A stretch of 52,893 nt of DNA from a virus. Location: positions 1-52,893 of the IMG/VR virus record IMGVR_UViG_3300010885_042160; one strand, given 5' to 3'. This document shows, one piece after another, positions 42,044-51,984 of this stretch. A model generated the notes under the pieces. The model did no database searches, was not told where the DNA came from, and worked only from the letters and a program-made list of their open reading frames with translations. Numbering within the stretch: the stretch's first letter is position 1; each line of letters begins with the position of its first letter. Both the position numbers and the translations under genes were made by a program.

Positions 42044-45000
42044 ATGTTCATTAAAAGCGATATTTACACAACTTCTGGCTCAGTAAAACTTTATCATTGT
42101 TGGACAGATAAAGTTACAAAGTTCGATCCAAGTTCATTCTACAACTGGGAGCAAGACAATCTCCCTGTTCATGACTTGGAAGAGAGAACATTTTATCTTT
42201 GGGAGCAGTTAGGATATCCAACTTCTTCTATCCCAGGAGTTGTGTTGGCTGTTTCAGCGGATGCGTCTGATGCCAATTTTGCATGCAATAAAAATATATT
42301 TAGATCAGTTAGTTCCGCTGTCCAAGCACTTCCACAAGTAATAAATTATCCAATAATTATTGAGGTAGCTAACTTCGGACAACTTGGAGATTTAACTTTA
42401 AATAATTTTAAATTTGGTCCAAAAGGATCTTTAGAAATTATAAATAGAAATTTCTCTAAACAAGATTATGCGGTATCTAACTCAACTGGTATGTCAACAC
42501 CCCAGTTGAGCGCAAACTATATTGCTGGGTATCCTCAAAATTATGTTTCTTCATTCTCATACGTAGGGGGGACTTCACCAACTAACCCAGAGATCACCCC
42601 CCACTACGGATTTATACAGGCTAGCTGTTTATCTATATCAAGCCCAGTCTTTAGCTCTACATACGACGCAAGATTTTCTGGCATCACTGGAAATCCAAAA
42701 CTTAACGCATATATTTCGGTCTGGAAAGTATCAACAAACTACAATAAGTCTACGTTAGTTATTGATGATAATAACAATATAAATCCATTTGCAATCGCAA
42801 ACACTCACTCGCTTTCTTTTAGACCTTACGCGACAAACTCAAATCCGTCAGATGATATTTACAATAAAGATGCAAGCACAATAGATTATTTAACAAATGA
42901 AACATTGTATGGAACAAACTCTACAATCTTAAATTCTAATAGAGCTTACAATGGTCTTTATTATGGTAATAAGCTATCAAAAATTGTAATTAATAACTGT
43001 GATGGTCCTATCTTTATAAGAAATTTCTTCCTAGACGGACAAGGCAACAGCCTTGTTAGCAACAATTATGGTATAGAAGTAAATGGATCAAATAATGTAT
43101 ACTTAGAAAATGTAGTATCAACAAGATACCGAAAAGCTGGATTATACTTTAATAATTCAACTGTAAACATTTTAAGATCTTGTGTTGCCAATAGAATTTA
43201 TGATTATGATGCAGATGGAAATAGACTAACTGGCAACTATTCAAACAGAAGATTAGCTACAAGATACAACGATATTAGTGGATATCTATACCAGGATTAT
43301 GCCGCAGGTATAGTTGCTAACAACTCTACAATAAATTTATCGTCTACAAGAACTTGGCAGCTAGATGCATATCAAACTGTTTTAGGCTCAACATACAAGC
43401 CTTTACCTCTAGCTTACACAATATTAGAATTTAATGAAAACTCTAACGGCATCATACTTAATAACTCTCAGTTAATTGGCGGAGATTCTGTTAGACCACA
43501 CTCCCAACCTGAGCCACAATTAATTAATAGGTATGTTGATCCTAGCTCCAGCAACTATGTAGGACAAACGATACTTGATTTAAACTCAAACACCAACTGT
43601 GGAATTTTAGCTACTAATTCAAAAATATCTTTAAACGGAAAATTAAGATTAATAGAAAATCTAAAGGGTGCAGAAATAAATTCTTCTCAGCTTGAGATAG
43701 AACAATTAGAATGTTTGAGAAATCAAAAGATTGGTGTCGAATTAAATAATTCAGTTGGAATATACAATAAGAATTTAAAGAAATTCCATTCCTCTGGAAC
43801 ATATATTGACACGATAGGTGGTTATCCATTCTGGTTTGAAAAGAATGGAGTTCACTTATACTTAAATAACAGTAATTTTAAACCAGTTGTAACCTCTTCT
43901 ATGGAGCAACGGTATGCTAATATGATTTTTGCTAGTTCTTTAATTAGCAATTTATCTTCAATACAGGAATCAATTAGCGTTAATAATAATTCAGAACTAG
44001 TTCTGGTATCTCCAAAAATATCTAGAAGTAATTCTCAAGTTATAGAAGACAGAGGTAAGAAGGGGTCCGAAATAAGTTGTAATCAAAATTCAAAAACAAC
44101 GCTTAGAGGAACTAAGTATTACCCAATACGTGTGAACGGACCTACCACGGCAGATCTCCAGAGAAGGTTAGCAGCTATTTGTGCTAACAAAAATTCTACT
44201 GTTGATATAAATGGTCCTGCAATTATTGCACAATTTGGAGTTGATCTTTTAGCTGACTCAAACTCAACAATAAGTATAACTTCTCCAAAGAACGAGCTTG
44301 ATGGGTCGTTGGACTTTAGTTCAATAAGCTTATCAGACCCAGCTAACCATACCATGGTTGAACTTCATAGTTCAAGATCTTGCATAGTGGCTGATAACAA
44401 CTCAACCATTAATATGAAAGATTTGGGAAGTTACAGAACCAGATGGGACATGACTGGGGTGTTTAACAGCTACGTCCCAGACTATGGTGGAATAGTTGAT
44501 GATGTGTTTAACAGCACTTATGTCAGCGGAGGATCATTACAATTCTATCCTAACCCAAACAGCAATACCCCAAACTCGGCTGCCAATATATCTACGTTAC
44601 TTGCGACAGACAAGACCTTTGTAAAATATCCTCAAGGGTATGGGGCATTGATAAGTCTGCAAACCCCTGTAAATGATTTTAGTTCTGTTACTTTTGGTGG
44701 AATGTGTGTAAGAGCACTAAATGGAAGTTTAGTTAATGTTAATAATGTTAACTTCCCTTGTGGTTGGTGGAATCCATCAGCCGCATTCTACTCAGATGAT
44801 GTAGCTTTTAGCGGAGGTGGTATATGCAATAGAACCTTCATATGGAATGTTGCAGACACATCACAGTTAAAATCTTCATTCCTATCTGTTAGCGGACTAT
44901 TCCCAAGATTAGCTGGGTATGTTGGGCCTTACGGGTATTGGGCTTCGGGCTCTGGGAACAGGGCTGCGTCGGGACTTCCATCCTCTACACCTGATACTGG

Positions 45001-45508
45001 ATCAGTTTCAATACTGGACATTTATGGTGCAAATGCTTCGGGGCATTCATACACAGAAACTTTAGCATCTAATTATGGTCCATTTAGATTATACTTTAGT
45101 GTTAATCCATTTGTAAACACGCTAACAGAGTTAAATGGCAGTTCTAATTATGGAATAATAAATCAAATTTATTCTCAAGGATATCAGCCTTCTAATTCTT
45201 TAGTTTGCAGCGGTTCCGTTAGTAGCCTCTATAAAATGGCGTTACAAAGAAACTCTAGTAACAATATAGTTCCATCTGGATTCTATTATGGATCTGGTGT
45301 TATGGATATTACTACATTTAATAGAGTTAAATTAGATGAATCATCCGCAGAAACTTTTGCAAATGCAAAACATTGTGCGACCGGAAAGTCTGGAAATGCC
45401 AGGTTAGTTTCGATATACTATCCATACACTGGAGTTAACTACGGTGATTCTATTTCAAATCTCGGTATAGGATCTGTGAATGTGTTTGATATTGAGAGGG
45501 ATAATTAA
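42044..45508 (+). CDS. Large parallel beta-helix virion protein (1154 aa)
   Basis: The N-terminus carries SFYNWEQDNLPVHDLEERTF, a docking-like motif shared with the next gene. From about residue 90 the chain shows repeated short strands with Asn ladders (IVINNCDGPIFIRNFFLDGQ, GIEVNGSNNVYLENVVSTRY, KAGLYFNNSTVNILRSCVAN), the hallmark of right-handed parallel beta-helices. There are many NNS and NNN turns up to about residue 780. No catalytic DD or NTDG cluster stands out, so it is more likely a structural or binding spike than an enzyme. It overlaps the next gene by one base (TAATG). Confidence 0.65.
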   Translation: MFIKSDIYTTSGSVKLYHCWTDKVTKFDPSSFYNWEQDNLPVHDLEERTFYLWEQLGYPTSSIPGVVLAVSADASDANFACNKNIFRSVSSAVQALPQVINYPIIIEVANFGQLGDLTLNNFKFGPKGSLEIINRNFSKQDYAVSNSTGMSTPQLSANYIAGYPQNYVSSFSYVGGTSPTNPEITPHYGFIQASCLSISSPVFSSTYDARFSGITGNPKLNAYISVWKVSTNYNKSTLVIDDNNNINPFAIANTHSLSFRPYATNSNPSDDIYNKDASTIDYLTNETLYGTNSTILNSNRAYNGLYYGNKLSKIVINNCDGPIFIRNFFLDGQGNSLVSNNYGIEVNGSNNVYLENVVSTRYRKAGLYFNNSTVNILRSCVANRIYDYDADGNRLTGNYSNRRLATRYNDISGYLYQDYAAGIVANNSTINLSSTRTWQLDAYQTVLGSTYKPLPLAYTILEFNENSNGIILNNSQLIGGDSVRPHSQPEPQLINRYVDPSSSNYVGQTILDLNSNTNCGILATNSKISLNGKLRLIENLKGAEINSSQLEIEQLECLRNQKIGVELNNSVGIYNKNLKKFHSSGTYIDTIGGYPFWFEKNGVHLYLNNSNFKPVVTSSMEQRYANMIFASSLISNLSSIQESISVNNNSELVLVSPKISRSNSQVIEDRGKKGSEISCNQNSKTTLRGTKYYPIRVNGPTTADLQRRLAAICANKNSTVDINGPAIIAQFGVDLLADSNSTISITSPKNELDGSLDFSSISLSDPANHTMVELHSSRSCIVADNNSTINMKDLGSYRTRWDMTGVFNSYVPDYGGIVDDVFNSTYVSGGSLQFYPNPNSNTPNSAANISTLLATDKTFVKYPQGYGALISLQTPVNDFSSVTFGGMCVRALNGSLVNVNNVNFPCGWWNPSAAFYSDDVAFSGGGICNRTFIWNVADTSQLKSSFLSVSGLFPRLAGYVGPYGYWASGSGNRAASGLPSSTPDTGSVSILDIYGANASGHSYTETLASNYGPFRLYFSVNPFVNTLTELNGSSNYGIINQIYSQGYQPSNSLVCSGSVSSLYKMALQRNSSNNIVPSGFYYGSGVMDITTFNRVKLDESSAETFANAKHCATGKSGNARLVSIYYPYTGVNYGDSISNLGIGSVNVFDIERDN

Positions 45509-47709
45509 TGACAAGTTTTAATTTTGTTGAAAGTCAATATAAGTTTACTAGCCCTATTAGATATTTTAAGGCTAACGATCCTATTTATTATGAAGTTGAT
45601 AACATACCTTTAAAGCAATTACATGAAAATGATTTGTGGTTAAAAGATCAAATTTTTACTTTAAGGCAAGTTGATGAGGCTGGGACAGATCGTGAAAGCT
45701 TTAATGAGCTTAAGCCTTATGTTGACGGATTTGATAATATAGTAAAAGTTAAACCAGGAAGATTTTCTGCAAGAATAAATGATGCCTACAATTTAACTCC
45801 ACTTCAAGTAATATCAAGATTGTCATTCAGTGGCGCAGATACTTTTAATAGTTGGCAAGTAGGGAGTATAGCCACCCCAAGGCTAAATGGTATTCTAGAA
45901 AGATTTAAACAAGCGGTTGCTTTAGACCTTAATGGATTATCGGAAAGAGCTTTTGCAAAGTTGGCGTTTATTCCTGATCTTGCAGAAACAAGATATTCTG
46001 ATCCAAATAGCCCAAAAATAAATGTTATTCTTGGTAACGATAGAGCTTATGGTCAACCTCCTTATCCAGGTTTAGGCGCAGTTCTTTGGAGTAATTTTAC
46101 AGACGGTAGGGATTCCAGCCTTTCATCAACTTACTATAGAGTTAGACAATACGATAGTGATGAGAGTGCTGCTATTGGATTTGCGAAACTAGGATTAGCT
46201 GAAACAGCCTTCATAAAGAAATGGAGGGGCGTAGCTAGAACAGCAATAGTTGATGTTCCTGAAGAACTTACTATAGACATTCCTGAGTTCAACCCAGAAG
46301 ATCATTTTTACTATAATTCTCAAGGAACTAAAGTATACACTAATGCAACTCAAAGAATAGACTTAGTGTTCATTTATTCAAAACCAGTTGACACTAGTTC
46401 CACTACCATACCTAAATTTGTAAATCAATCTCCAACAACTATAACTGCACCTCAACTGGGTATAGTATACGGTGCTGGATTAGGAGTTGATTTTAGAGGG
46501 TCCGCAGAAAGAAAACAGCCTGTGTTAAGTCCAGCGGGGGTTGACAAAGGAGATTTCCCAGGCACGGATAATACAACATTAAATGATGGAACAATAAAAA
46601 TGTTGTCTCACTTTGGAGATGAAGTTGGTTCCAACACTGGGTTCTCGCTTTCTTCCGGTGTTATACGGGGATCGTTCCCATCGCCAGATGACTTAATGAA
46701 TATAGCTCCATTATTGGACGAAGAGCTTAGTGCGTCTAATATTGCTTTGATAGGTCAAACCGTTCTACCTGTTGCGTATGTTGTTGTTAGAAAAGATGCT
46801 CAAAGAAATTTGGATGATGGAACACCTATCATTCAATCAAATGATTTAATTGATATTAGACCATTCTTTAGAACCACAGAGCTTACTTACAATGAAAGAG
46901 CTGGATTAGCTGCTGCTGTTCCTGCACCTTCAATAGCTAATCCAGTTGTTACTCAAGCTGAATTAGACTATGAATTAAAGAATCTAAGAAGCGACGTAAT
47001 TAGCAGAATACCAATAATACCGGATCAGGCCGGGGCTCCGACATTCTCAGTATTCTATTCTGAAAAAGAAGAAACTGTATGGTTTGAAGAGCCAATCTTA
47101 CTTAGGCAAGCGGATAGAATTCCGTCACTTTGGGGAACTAGGGCGAATCCCTCTGAAATAACTATAGATAGATCTGTTTTACCTAGTGGAGATGCAATAT
47201 TATTCCCCTCAGTAAACAATACTAGGGGAGATTATAGAAGTTATTGCAAAGAACTCATATTGAGGGGGGAATCCTACGTGCGCAAGGATGTTGATTCAAC
47301 TTACCTATTCGTGTCTGTGCATGATGGATCTATGACAAATGATGAGTTAACAGAATTAAAATATCATAAATTAACTGGAAACGGAGGAGGTATAAGTGAC
47401 GGAAATATTAGAGATACTGGCTCTGGAGGAGCTTCCTTCCCTAATATAAATATAATGAATATTCCAATAAAATATTCTCAGTTGACTGCCCCCAATCCTC
47501 TAGACCCACCAGGAATCCCCTCGCTGCCTTTCATCATCAAAGTCTTCATCTCTAGAGCCAGTTGGGTAGACAGAAATATCCCAGGAAATTATGGAACTGA
47601 ATACATAGATGGATTTGCAGATGAAGACTGGAGATTGTCTTTTAAACTTAACTTAGTTGGATACAAGTTAGTTAAGAAAGAAAGATTTAAAGCTATCTCA
47701 ATGGATTAA
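45508..47709 (+). CDS. Baseplate-associated structural protein with DNxP docking motif (733 aa)
   Basis: Residues 17-50 (IRYFKANDPIYYEVDNIPLK...LHENDLWLKDQIF) match the N-terminus of the preceding protein in spacing and residues (D-N-I/L-P-x-x-x-L). This motif is frequent in structural proteins of environmental T4-like phages. The middle has FIYSKPVDTSSTTIPKFVNQ, a Gly-rich VYGAGLGVDFRGSAE, and DLIDIRPFFRTTELTYNERA, and the end is beta-rich (WRLSFKLNLVGYKLVKKERF). No enzyme motif. Likely an outer baseplate part, in the place of T4 gp9-gp11. Confidence 0.62.
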   Translation: MTSFNFVESQYKFTSPIRYFKANDPIYYEVDNIPLKQLHENDLWLKDQIFTLRQVDEAGTDRESFNELKPYVDGFDNIVKVKPGRFSARINDAYNLTPLQVISRLSFSGADTFNSWQVGSIATPRLNGILERFKQAVALDLNGLSERAFAKLAFIPDLAETRYSDPNSPKINVILGNDRAYGQPPYPGLGAVLWSNFTDGRDSSLSSTYYRVRQYDSDESAAIGFAKLGLAETAFIKKWRGVARTAIVDVPEELTIDIPEFNPEDHFYYNSQGTKVYTNATQRIDLVFIYSKPVDTSSTTIPKFVNQSPTTITAPQLGIVYGAGLGVDFRGSAERKQPVLSPAGVDKGDFPGTDNTTLNDGTIKMLSHFGDEVGSNTGFSLSSGVIRGSFPSPDDLMNIAPLLDEELSASNIALIGQTVLPVAYVVVRKDAQRNLDDGTPIIQSNDLIDIRPFFRTTELTYNERAGLAAAVPAPSIANPVVTQAELDYELKNLRSDVISRIPIIPDQAGAPTFSVFYSEKEETVWFEEPILLRQADRIPSLWGTRANPSEITIDRSVLPSGDAILFPSVNNTRGDYRSYCKELILRGESYVRKDVDSTYLFVSVHDGSMTNDELTELKYHKLTGNGGGISDGNIRDTGSGGASFPNINIMNIPIKYSQLTAPNPLDPPGIPSLPFIIKVFISRASWVDRNIPGNYGTEYIDGFADEDWRLSFKLNLVGYKLVKKERFKAISMD

Positions 47710-47712
47710 TAA

Positions 47713-50481
47713 ATGCCAGCCCCATTAAATAGACTACCTTGTGGTCAGTTTTTTCCTGGGGAGTTTCCTAGGCCAGCAATCTCAACTGTAGGAAATACTC
47801 CAGTAGTTCCTCCAGTATATAATCCTAATAATAATAACGGAAGTATATCCGATGAATTTGGAAGTATAATCCCACCTGGAGGGGGAGATGTCCCCGTCCC
47901 AGGAAATGGTAGCCCTGGGGGTCCCGGCGAAGATGAGCCTAAGAATGGCAGCGGCAGAGGCTCTGGGCCACCTAATTCAGACACCATACCTCCAATTATT
48001 GGTCCACAGGGTCCAGGGACTGGTGGTCTTGGTGGCCCAGTGGGTAGGGGGCCTTTAGGGCCAGGGACTGGGGGATTAAATAGAGAGTGTAAAAGGTGCG
48101 TAGTTTTGCCCCCAGTTCCATGCCCAGAGGGGAAGAGGGGACCTCCTAGAGTAATAAGGACACTACAAAATTGCACCGCAGTAGAAGCTAGCAATGACAA
48201 TGCTGAGGCAAATAGAAGAAAAAGAAGCGGGAGAAGGTGGTCTGATAATGGGCCATGGAATGATAATGCTGCTGGTCTTTGTTTAGTAGTAGAAGGAACT
48301 TTATTTGATGGATGCGTCCCAGATCCAGATTTATGTGTCACTATACCTAGAAGAAATTTATTGCAAGAAGTTCAGTTTGCCTCTACAGACAGTGTTCGAT
48401 CACCATTTGAAAACCAAAATACTGGTGGGCAACCAGGAGGATCTAGACCAATTCCTGGGAGAGTTAATTCAGTTTCATTACCACAATCCCCGTCAATTAC
48501 ATTTCAAAGAAGAACTAGTTTAGTATCAAGCCCTCAAGAACAGAGAATAGGTAATGGTAGCCAGATTGATAACTCTAGAACAACGTCTCAAACAGTCCTA
48601 AGACAAATTCCTAAAAAAATAGAAAATAGGTTTAATTTAGATGATCCTAGACTTCTTAGGAATGCGTCAGTGTCTTCCTCCTATAACAAGCAATACGGTC
48701 TTCTTGATGAAACATACAATTTGCTTAGGGCGAACCCAACAAATTCCACCACGTTAGCAACTAATTCACTCTACCTAGATGTATTTAATGAATTAGTATC
48801 AGAAGAAGTAAAATATTTTTTGTATAGAGAAAATACAAGTTCTGTTTGGGATGAAACAAAATTAAGCTCATTAACAAATGAAAAAATTATAATAAGCTTA
48901 AATTCAAGTTTATTGACAGCTATCAGTAATATTCATACAATTAGCAATCAACCAATTTCATTAAATTATTTTGTTTCAATTATAAAAACACATTTAATAA
49001 ATGGAACCATGTATGAATTTGACTCAAACTATTATAAACACTTATTTAATATTCAAATAAAAGATAGTGTTACTAATTATAACATTGAGGGAGAATCATA
49101 CAGAGGACTTCAAGCTTGCATAGGATTGTTTGAGCTTAGTTCAAATATTGCAGACTTCACAAAACAAGACGATGTTTGGAGGAAAGATGATTTAAAGAGA
49201 ACTAGATTTTTATTGGAAGATATAAATTCTAGAATCCCTGCAAAACAATTAAATGGAAACTCATCCCCTTTGTATCTTAGAAACGCTGGAATACCAATTA
49301 AACAAGTTTCTCAAGAGGCTTCCTCCTATTTAGAAATAGGCGACGGTGCTGGGTATTACATCACTACTAGTGGTTTAATTACTAGTGAATATCCTTTGGT
49401 TATACAAAATGATTTATCTTCTGCTAGATATATTCCACCTAGCGTGAGGGATGGCATTCTCAAGATTTTAGGAACAGATATCGGATTAGTAATGACAGTT
49501 GAGTCTCCTAGCACCACAAATGAATTTAGCTCAACTTACAACCCTTCCGCAGATATTTACCCAATGTATTTTAAATTAGATTTTGAATCTATAAAAGACA
49601 TTGAAAATCCAAACTCTGTAATAAATATTATATCAGCTACCTACACTAGAATTTCAGATGAAGAAGCTGTAAGACATTCTAGAAATTACTCTTTCAATGT
49701 AACAAAAATTAATTTAGACTTTAGAGATCCAATAATTCACTACGCTAGAGATACCAGCTCTGTAAAAATTGAACTAGATGATTTTAATTTTAGAGGGTTT
49801 GGAGACAATAGGTCCATAATAAGTGAAAATATAATACTTAGAAATATACCAGCAGCAGTAATATTAACTCCTGGGCTTGGATCCGCGCACAACCCATTTA
49901 ACGGTAGATCCAACATACTAAGTTTTTCAAATGAAAAAGTCGTTAGGTCAATACAGCTATCGCCTGGATTGGAAACTAATCAAATTACAATTCAAAAACC
50001 ATCTTTAGAAGTATCAAATATTTATAAAACATTTGGAGAGTCTTACTATGGATTATATGAAAAATATATTGAAAGCGACATAGAGAGCGATATTTATACT
50101 TTTAATCCAAACTCAGAATCTTTTAAGAAATCATATTTTGTAAATTCTGAATATTCAAATACATTATCCGACAATGACTACATTGAGGCATCCATCGAAT
50201 CTAAGATAGTAGCAATCGTTGATAAGCTTGTGGCTGTCCCTGGGGTCAATAGCTTAACTTGGTGGGATGTTTTCAGAAGGCTCGAAATTAATGATTTAGG
50301 AAAATTAACTTCAAGTAATGTAAGGAACATAATTAAATCTCTATCGGGTGGCTGGAGAAACGGGGTAAAAATCTATAACATCCTATCCAGAAAAAACCCT
50401 ACAATTACTGGGCTCCCTGAGGACGCTGAAATAGTGGATGATAAAATTATCCTATACGAATTAAATAGACTTTTTAATTAA
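47713..50481 (+). CDS. Virion protein with collagen-like N-terminus (922 aa)
   Basis: Residues about 53-126 are Gly/Pro-rich with GPGTGGL repeated twice and GxP-type turns, followed by a Cys-rich part (RECKRCVVLPPVPCPEG...NCTAVE...GLCLVVEG...DGCVPDPDLCV), unusual for a phage virion protein. From about 330 the body is a helical/beta mixed protein (NLDDPRLLRNASVSSSYNKQ... LDVFNELVSEEVKYFLY). The end includes VVFSNEKVVRSIQLSPGLE-like strands and WWDVFRRLEINDLGKLTSSN. It is the last gene of the tail operon. Function unknown; outer baseplate or fibre-related. Confidence 0.55.
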   Translation: MPAPLNRLPCGQFFPGEFPRPAISTVGNTPVVPPVYNPNNNNGSISDEFGSIIPPGGGDVPVPGNGSPGGPGEDEPKNGSGRGSGPPNSDTIPPIIGPQGPGTGGLGGPVGRGPLGPGTGGLNRECKRCVVLPPVPCPEGKRGPPRVIRTLQNCTAVEASNDNAEANRRKRSGRRWSDNGPWNDNAAGLCLVVEGTLFDGCVPDPDLCVTIPRRNLLQEVQFASTDSVRSPFENQNTGGQPGGSRPIPGRVNSVSLPQSPSITFQRRTSLVSSPQEQRIGNGSQIDNSRTTSQTVLRQIPKKIENRFNLDDPRLLRNASVSSSYNKQYGLLDETYNLLRANPTNSTTLATNSLYLDVFNELVSEEVKYFLYRENTSSVWDETKLSSLTNEKIIISLNSSLLTAISNIHTISNQPISLNYFVSIIKTHLINGTMYEFDSNYYKHLFNIQIKDSVTNYNIEGESYRGLQACIGLFELSSNIADFTKQDDVWRKDDLKRTRFLLEDINSRIPAKQLNGNSSPLYLRNAGIPIKQVSQEASSYLEIGDGAGYYITTSGLITSEYPLVIQNDLSSARYIPPSVRDGILKILGTDIGLVMTVESPSTTNEFSSTYNPSADIYPMYFKLDFESIKDIENPNSVINIISATYTRISDEEAVRHSRNYSFNVTKINLDFRDPIIHYARDTSSVKIELDDFNFRGFGDNRSIISENIILRNIPAAVILTPGLGSAHNPFNGRSNILSFSNEKVVRSIQLSPGLETNQITIQKPSLEVSNIYKTFGESYYGLYEKYIESDIESDIYTFNPNSESFKKSYFVNSEYSNTLSDNDYIEASIESKIVAIVDKLVAVPGVNSLTWWDVFRRLEINDLGKLTSSNVRNIIKSLSGGWRNGVKIYNILSRKNPTITGLPEDAEIVDDKIILYELNRLFN

Positions 50482-50553
50482 AAAAATTAATTAAAATTTC
50501 TTAAGTGATATGATAGATATATGTAGGTAAAAATTTTTACATTAGGACTTATT
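50482..50553 (+). promoter_or_regulatory. Promoter-like intergenic region before the prohead genes
   Basis: A 72-base gap, long for this genome. It contains TTAATTAA-type inverted repeats after the tail operon (a possible weak terminator), an AT-rich GATATGATAGATATATG stretch that could hold a -10 element, and the perfect palindrome GTAAAAATTTTTAC at 50527-50540. AGGA (50544-50547) is the ribosome site for the ATG at 50554. Placement between tail and head gene groups makes a transcription start plausible. Confidence 0.35.
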
Positions 50554-50967
50554 ATGAAAAGACAAATACTCGCTGAAGAAGTTGATCAAATCATTCAGCA
50601 ATCATTTTGGGGCAAGGGTGGCGTTAGGCTAACCGAGTCAGTTGAGGGAATGCAAGGCCAGGAGCAGGTCCAAGACCAAGCCACAGCCGAGGAAGAGCAA
50701 ATTGAAGAGGCTGTAGAAGCCCACGTTTGCCCACTGTGCGAGTCACAGCTTGAGGAGGCAATCTCCGACGAGCAGCTTGCTGAACACGTTGATTTTATGG
50801 TCGGCGTTATCAGCGAGATGGAAGACATCACAGACGAAGACCTTGAGGAACTTGCAGAAGAGATCGTGTCAGATGAGACAGAAGAGGAAGATGAGCAGGT
50901 AGTAGAGGCTAAGAAGGGAATGCCTAAGGGCCTTCTTGCTGCTATGAAGGCTAAGAAGAAGGGCTGA
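50554..50967 (+). CDS. Small acidic prohead-region protein with CxxC (137 aa)
   Basis: A Glu-rich protein (VQDQATAEEEQIEEAVEAHV, MEDITDEDLEELAEEIVSDE) with one HVCPLCESQ Cys pair and a basic tail (KKGMPKGLLAAMKAKKKG). T4 gp67, made upstream of the protease and scaffold genes, is likewise a small acidic prohead-core protein processed by gp21. Position and charge pattern suggest the same, but sequence identity cannot be shown. The lone CxxC is not a gp67 feature I know. Confidence 0.55.
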   Translation: MKRQILAEEVDQIIQQSFWGKGGVRLTESVEGMQGQEQVQDQATAEEEQIEEAVEAHVCPLCESQLEEAISDEQLAEHVDFMVGVISEMEDITDEDLEELAEEIVSDETEEEDEQVVEAKKGMPKGLLAAMKAKKKG

Positions 50968-50996
50968 GGCTCATAATTAATTTAATAGTTAATTAA

Positions 50997-51413
50997 ATGA
51001 GCGATAAGTTCTTCCCTGACATCTCTGTAGGTGATTTTGCCGTGGATATTTTAAAATCCATGGCAAAAGATCCTAATGGTTTAAAGCCAGCATTAAAAGA
51101 GTCTACTCTTCAGTCTGCGGGTGCTCCTGACGTAAGCAAAATTCAAGTTTCTGATGATTTTGTATCCTTAGTTACAGAGGGGAAGAAGCCCGTAAAAAAG
51201 AATGCTACGTCGATTAGAGAAACAACTGAGAATAAACTTAGTAACTTAGTAGAAAGACTGTCTTCTTTAATTACTGAGGCTAGATCCATAATGGAAGAAA
51301 TATCATCCGGTGCTACGACTACGGGAAACATAGGCGTAAATATGGCTAGCAAATCAAAACCTAAAGCAAAGAAAGCCTTAAGTAAATTTTTATTAAAATA
51401 CAAGAATGGCTGA
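50997..51413 (+). CDS. Small prohead-region protein (138 aa)
   Basis: Not recognised. A mixed, partly helical protein (MSDKFFPDISVGDFAVDILK; RETTENKLSNLVERLSSLIT) with a Lys-rich tail (KSKPKAKKALSKFLLKYKNG). It overlaps the next gene by eight bases. Between two charged proteins and before the protease, it probably belongs to the prohead core or to head completion. No Cys pairs or enzyme motifs. Confidence 0.55.
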   Translation: MSDKFFPDISVGDFAVDILKSMAKDPNGLKPALKESTLQSAGAPDVSKIQVSDDFVSLVTEGKKPVKKNATSIRETTENKLSNLVERLSSLITEARSIMEEISSGATTTGNIGVNMASKSKPKAKKALSKFLLKYKNG

Positions 51414-51984
51414 TATATTAAAATTAATAAATGAAGCTAAGTCTCTTCTCTCTGAGGGAGATAGAGGCCAAATATTACTTCAAACTAAAAATAAGAAGAA
51501 GGGTGACAATAAGGGACAAAGCCTGGGGCAGGACCCCGATCCAACAAATGTAATTTCTAAAGGCGAAAAGTTAGCTAAGAAGTTTGTAAAGGGGTCTAAG
51601 AGAGTTACAGAGGCAAGAACTGAAAAGGCTAAGGGATCAAAAGAAGGCAGACAATCAATTCAAAAATTTAAAAAAGAGTCTCATGTTAACCCCAAGAAGT
51701 CTAGAGTAAGAGTTTATAATTCAATAACCGATGCTCTTAGACGAGGATATATTGGTCAAATATTTTCCACTAAAGGTGCCGACAGATTGTATGTTATCAC
51801 TAAGCAAAAATGGGGAAAAGATAGAGAACAAATAGTTAGTGGCAGATCAGCAAAAGGATTTAGCCCAGAGACAATTCCATCTAGTTTTTCTGATGTAAAA
51901 AAGTATGCAGTCAGAACAATGGTTAGGCACGCTGGTGGGAGCAAGAAAGGCAAAGAGAAATACTTTGGTGGTAAAAAATCATGA
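51406..51984 (+). CDS. Very basic prohead-region protein (192 aa)
   Basis: Lys/Arg-rich over most of its length (NKKKGDNKGQ, KKFVKGSKRVTEARTEKAKG, GSKKGKEKYFGGKKS) with one more ordered segment at about 103-130 (VYNSITDALRRGYIGQIFST...DRLYVITKQKWGKDREQIV). High positive charge suits a protein packed with DNA or interacting with the acidic core proteins. T4 gp68 lies at an equivalent position but is acidic/mixed, so the match is weak. Ends in an ATGA overlap with the protease. Confidence 0.55.
   Translation: MADILKLINEAKSLLSEGDRGQILLQTKNKKKGDNKGQSLGQDPDPTNVISKGEKLAKKFVKGSKRVTEARTEKAKGSKEGRQSIQKFKKESHVNPKKSRVRVYNSITDALRRGYIGQIFSTKGADRLYVITKQKWGKDREQIVSGRSAKGFSPETIPSSFSDVKKYAVRTMVRHAGGSKKGKEKYFGGKKS

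Noticed and set aside
47745-48341. 198-aa minus-strand open frame
   Set aside because: It is Pro/Gly/Leu low complexity opposite the collagen-like segment of a clearly coding plus-strand gene.
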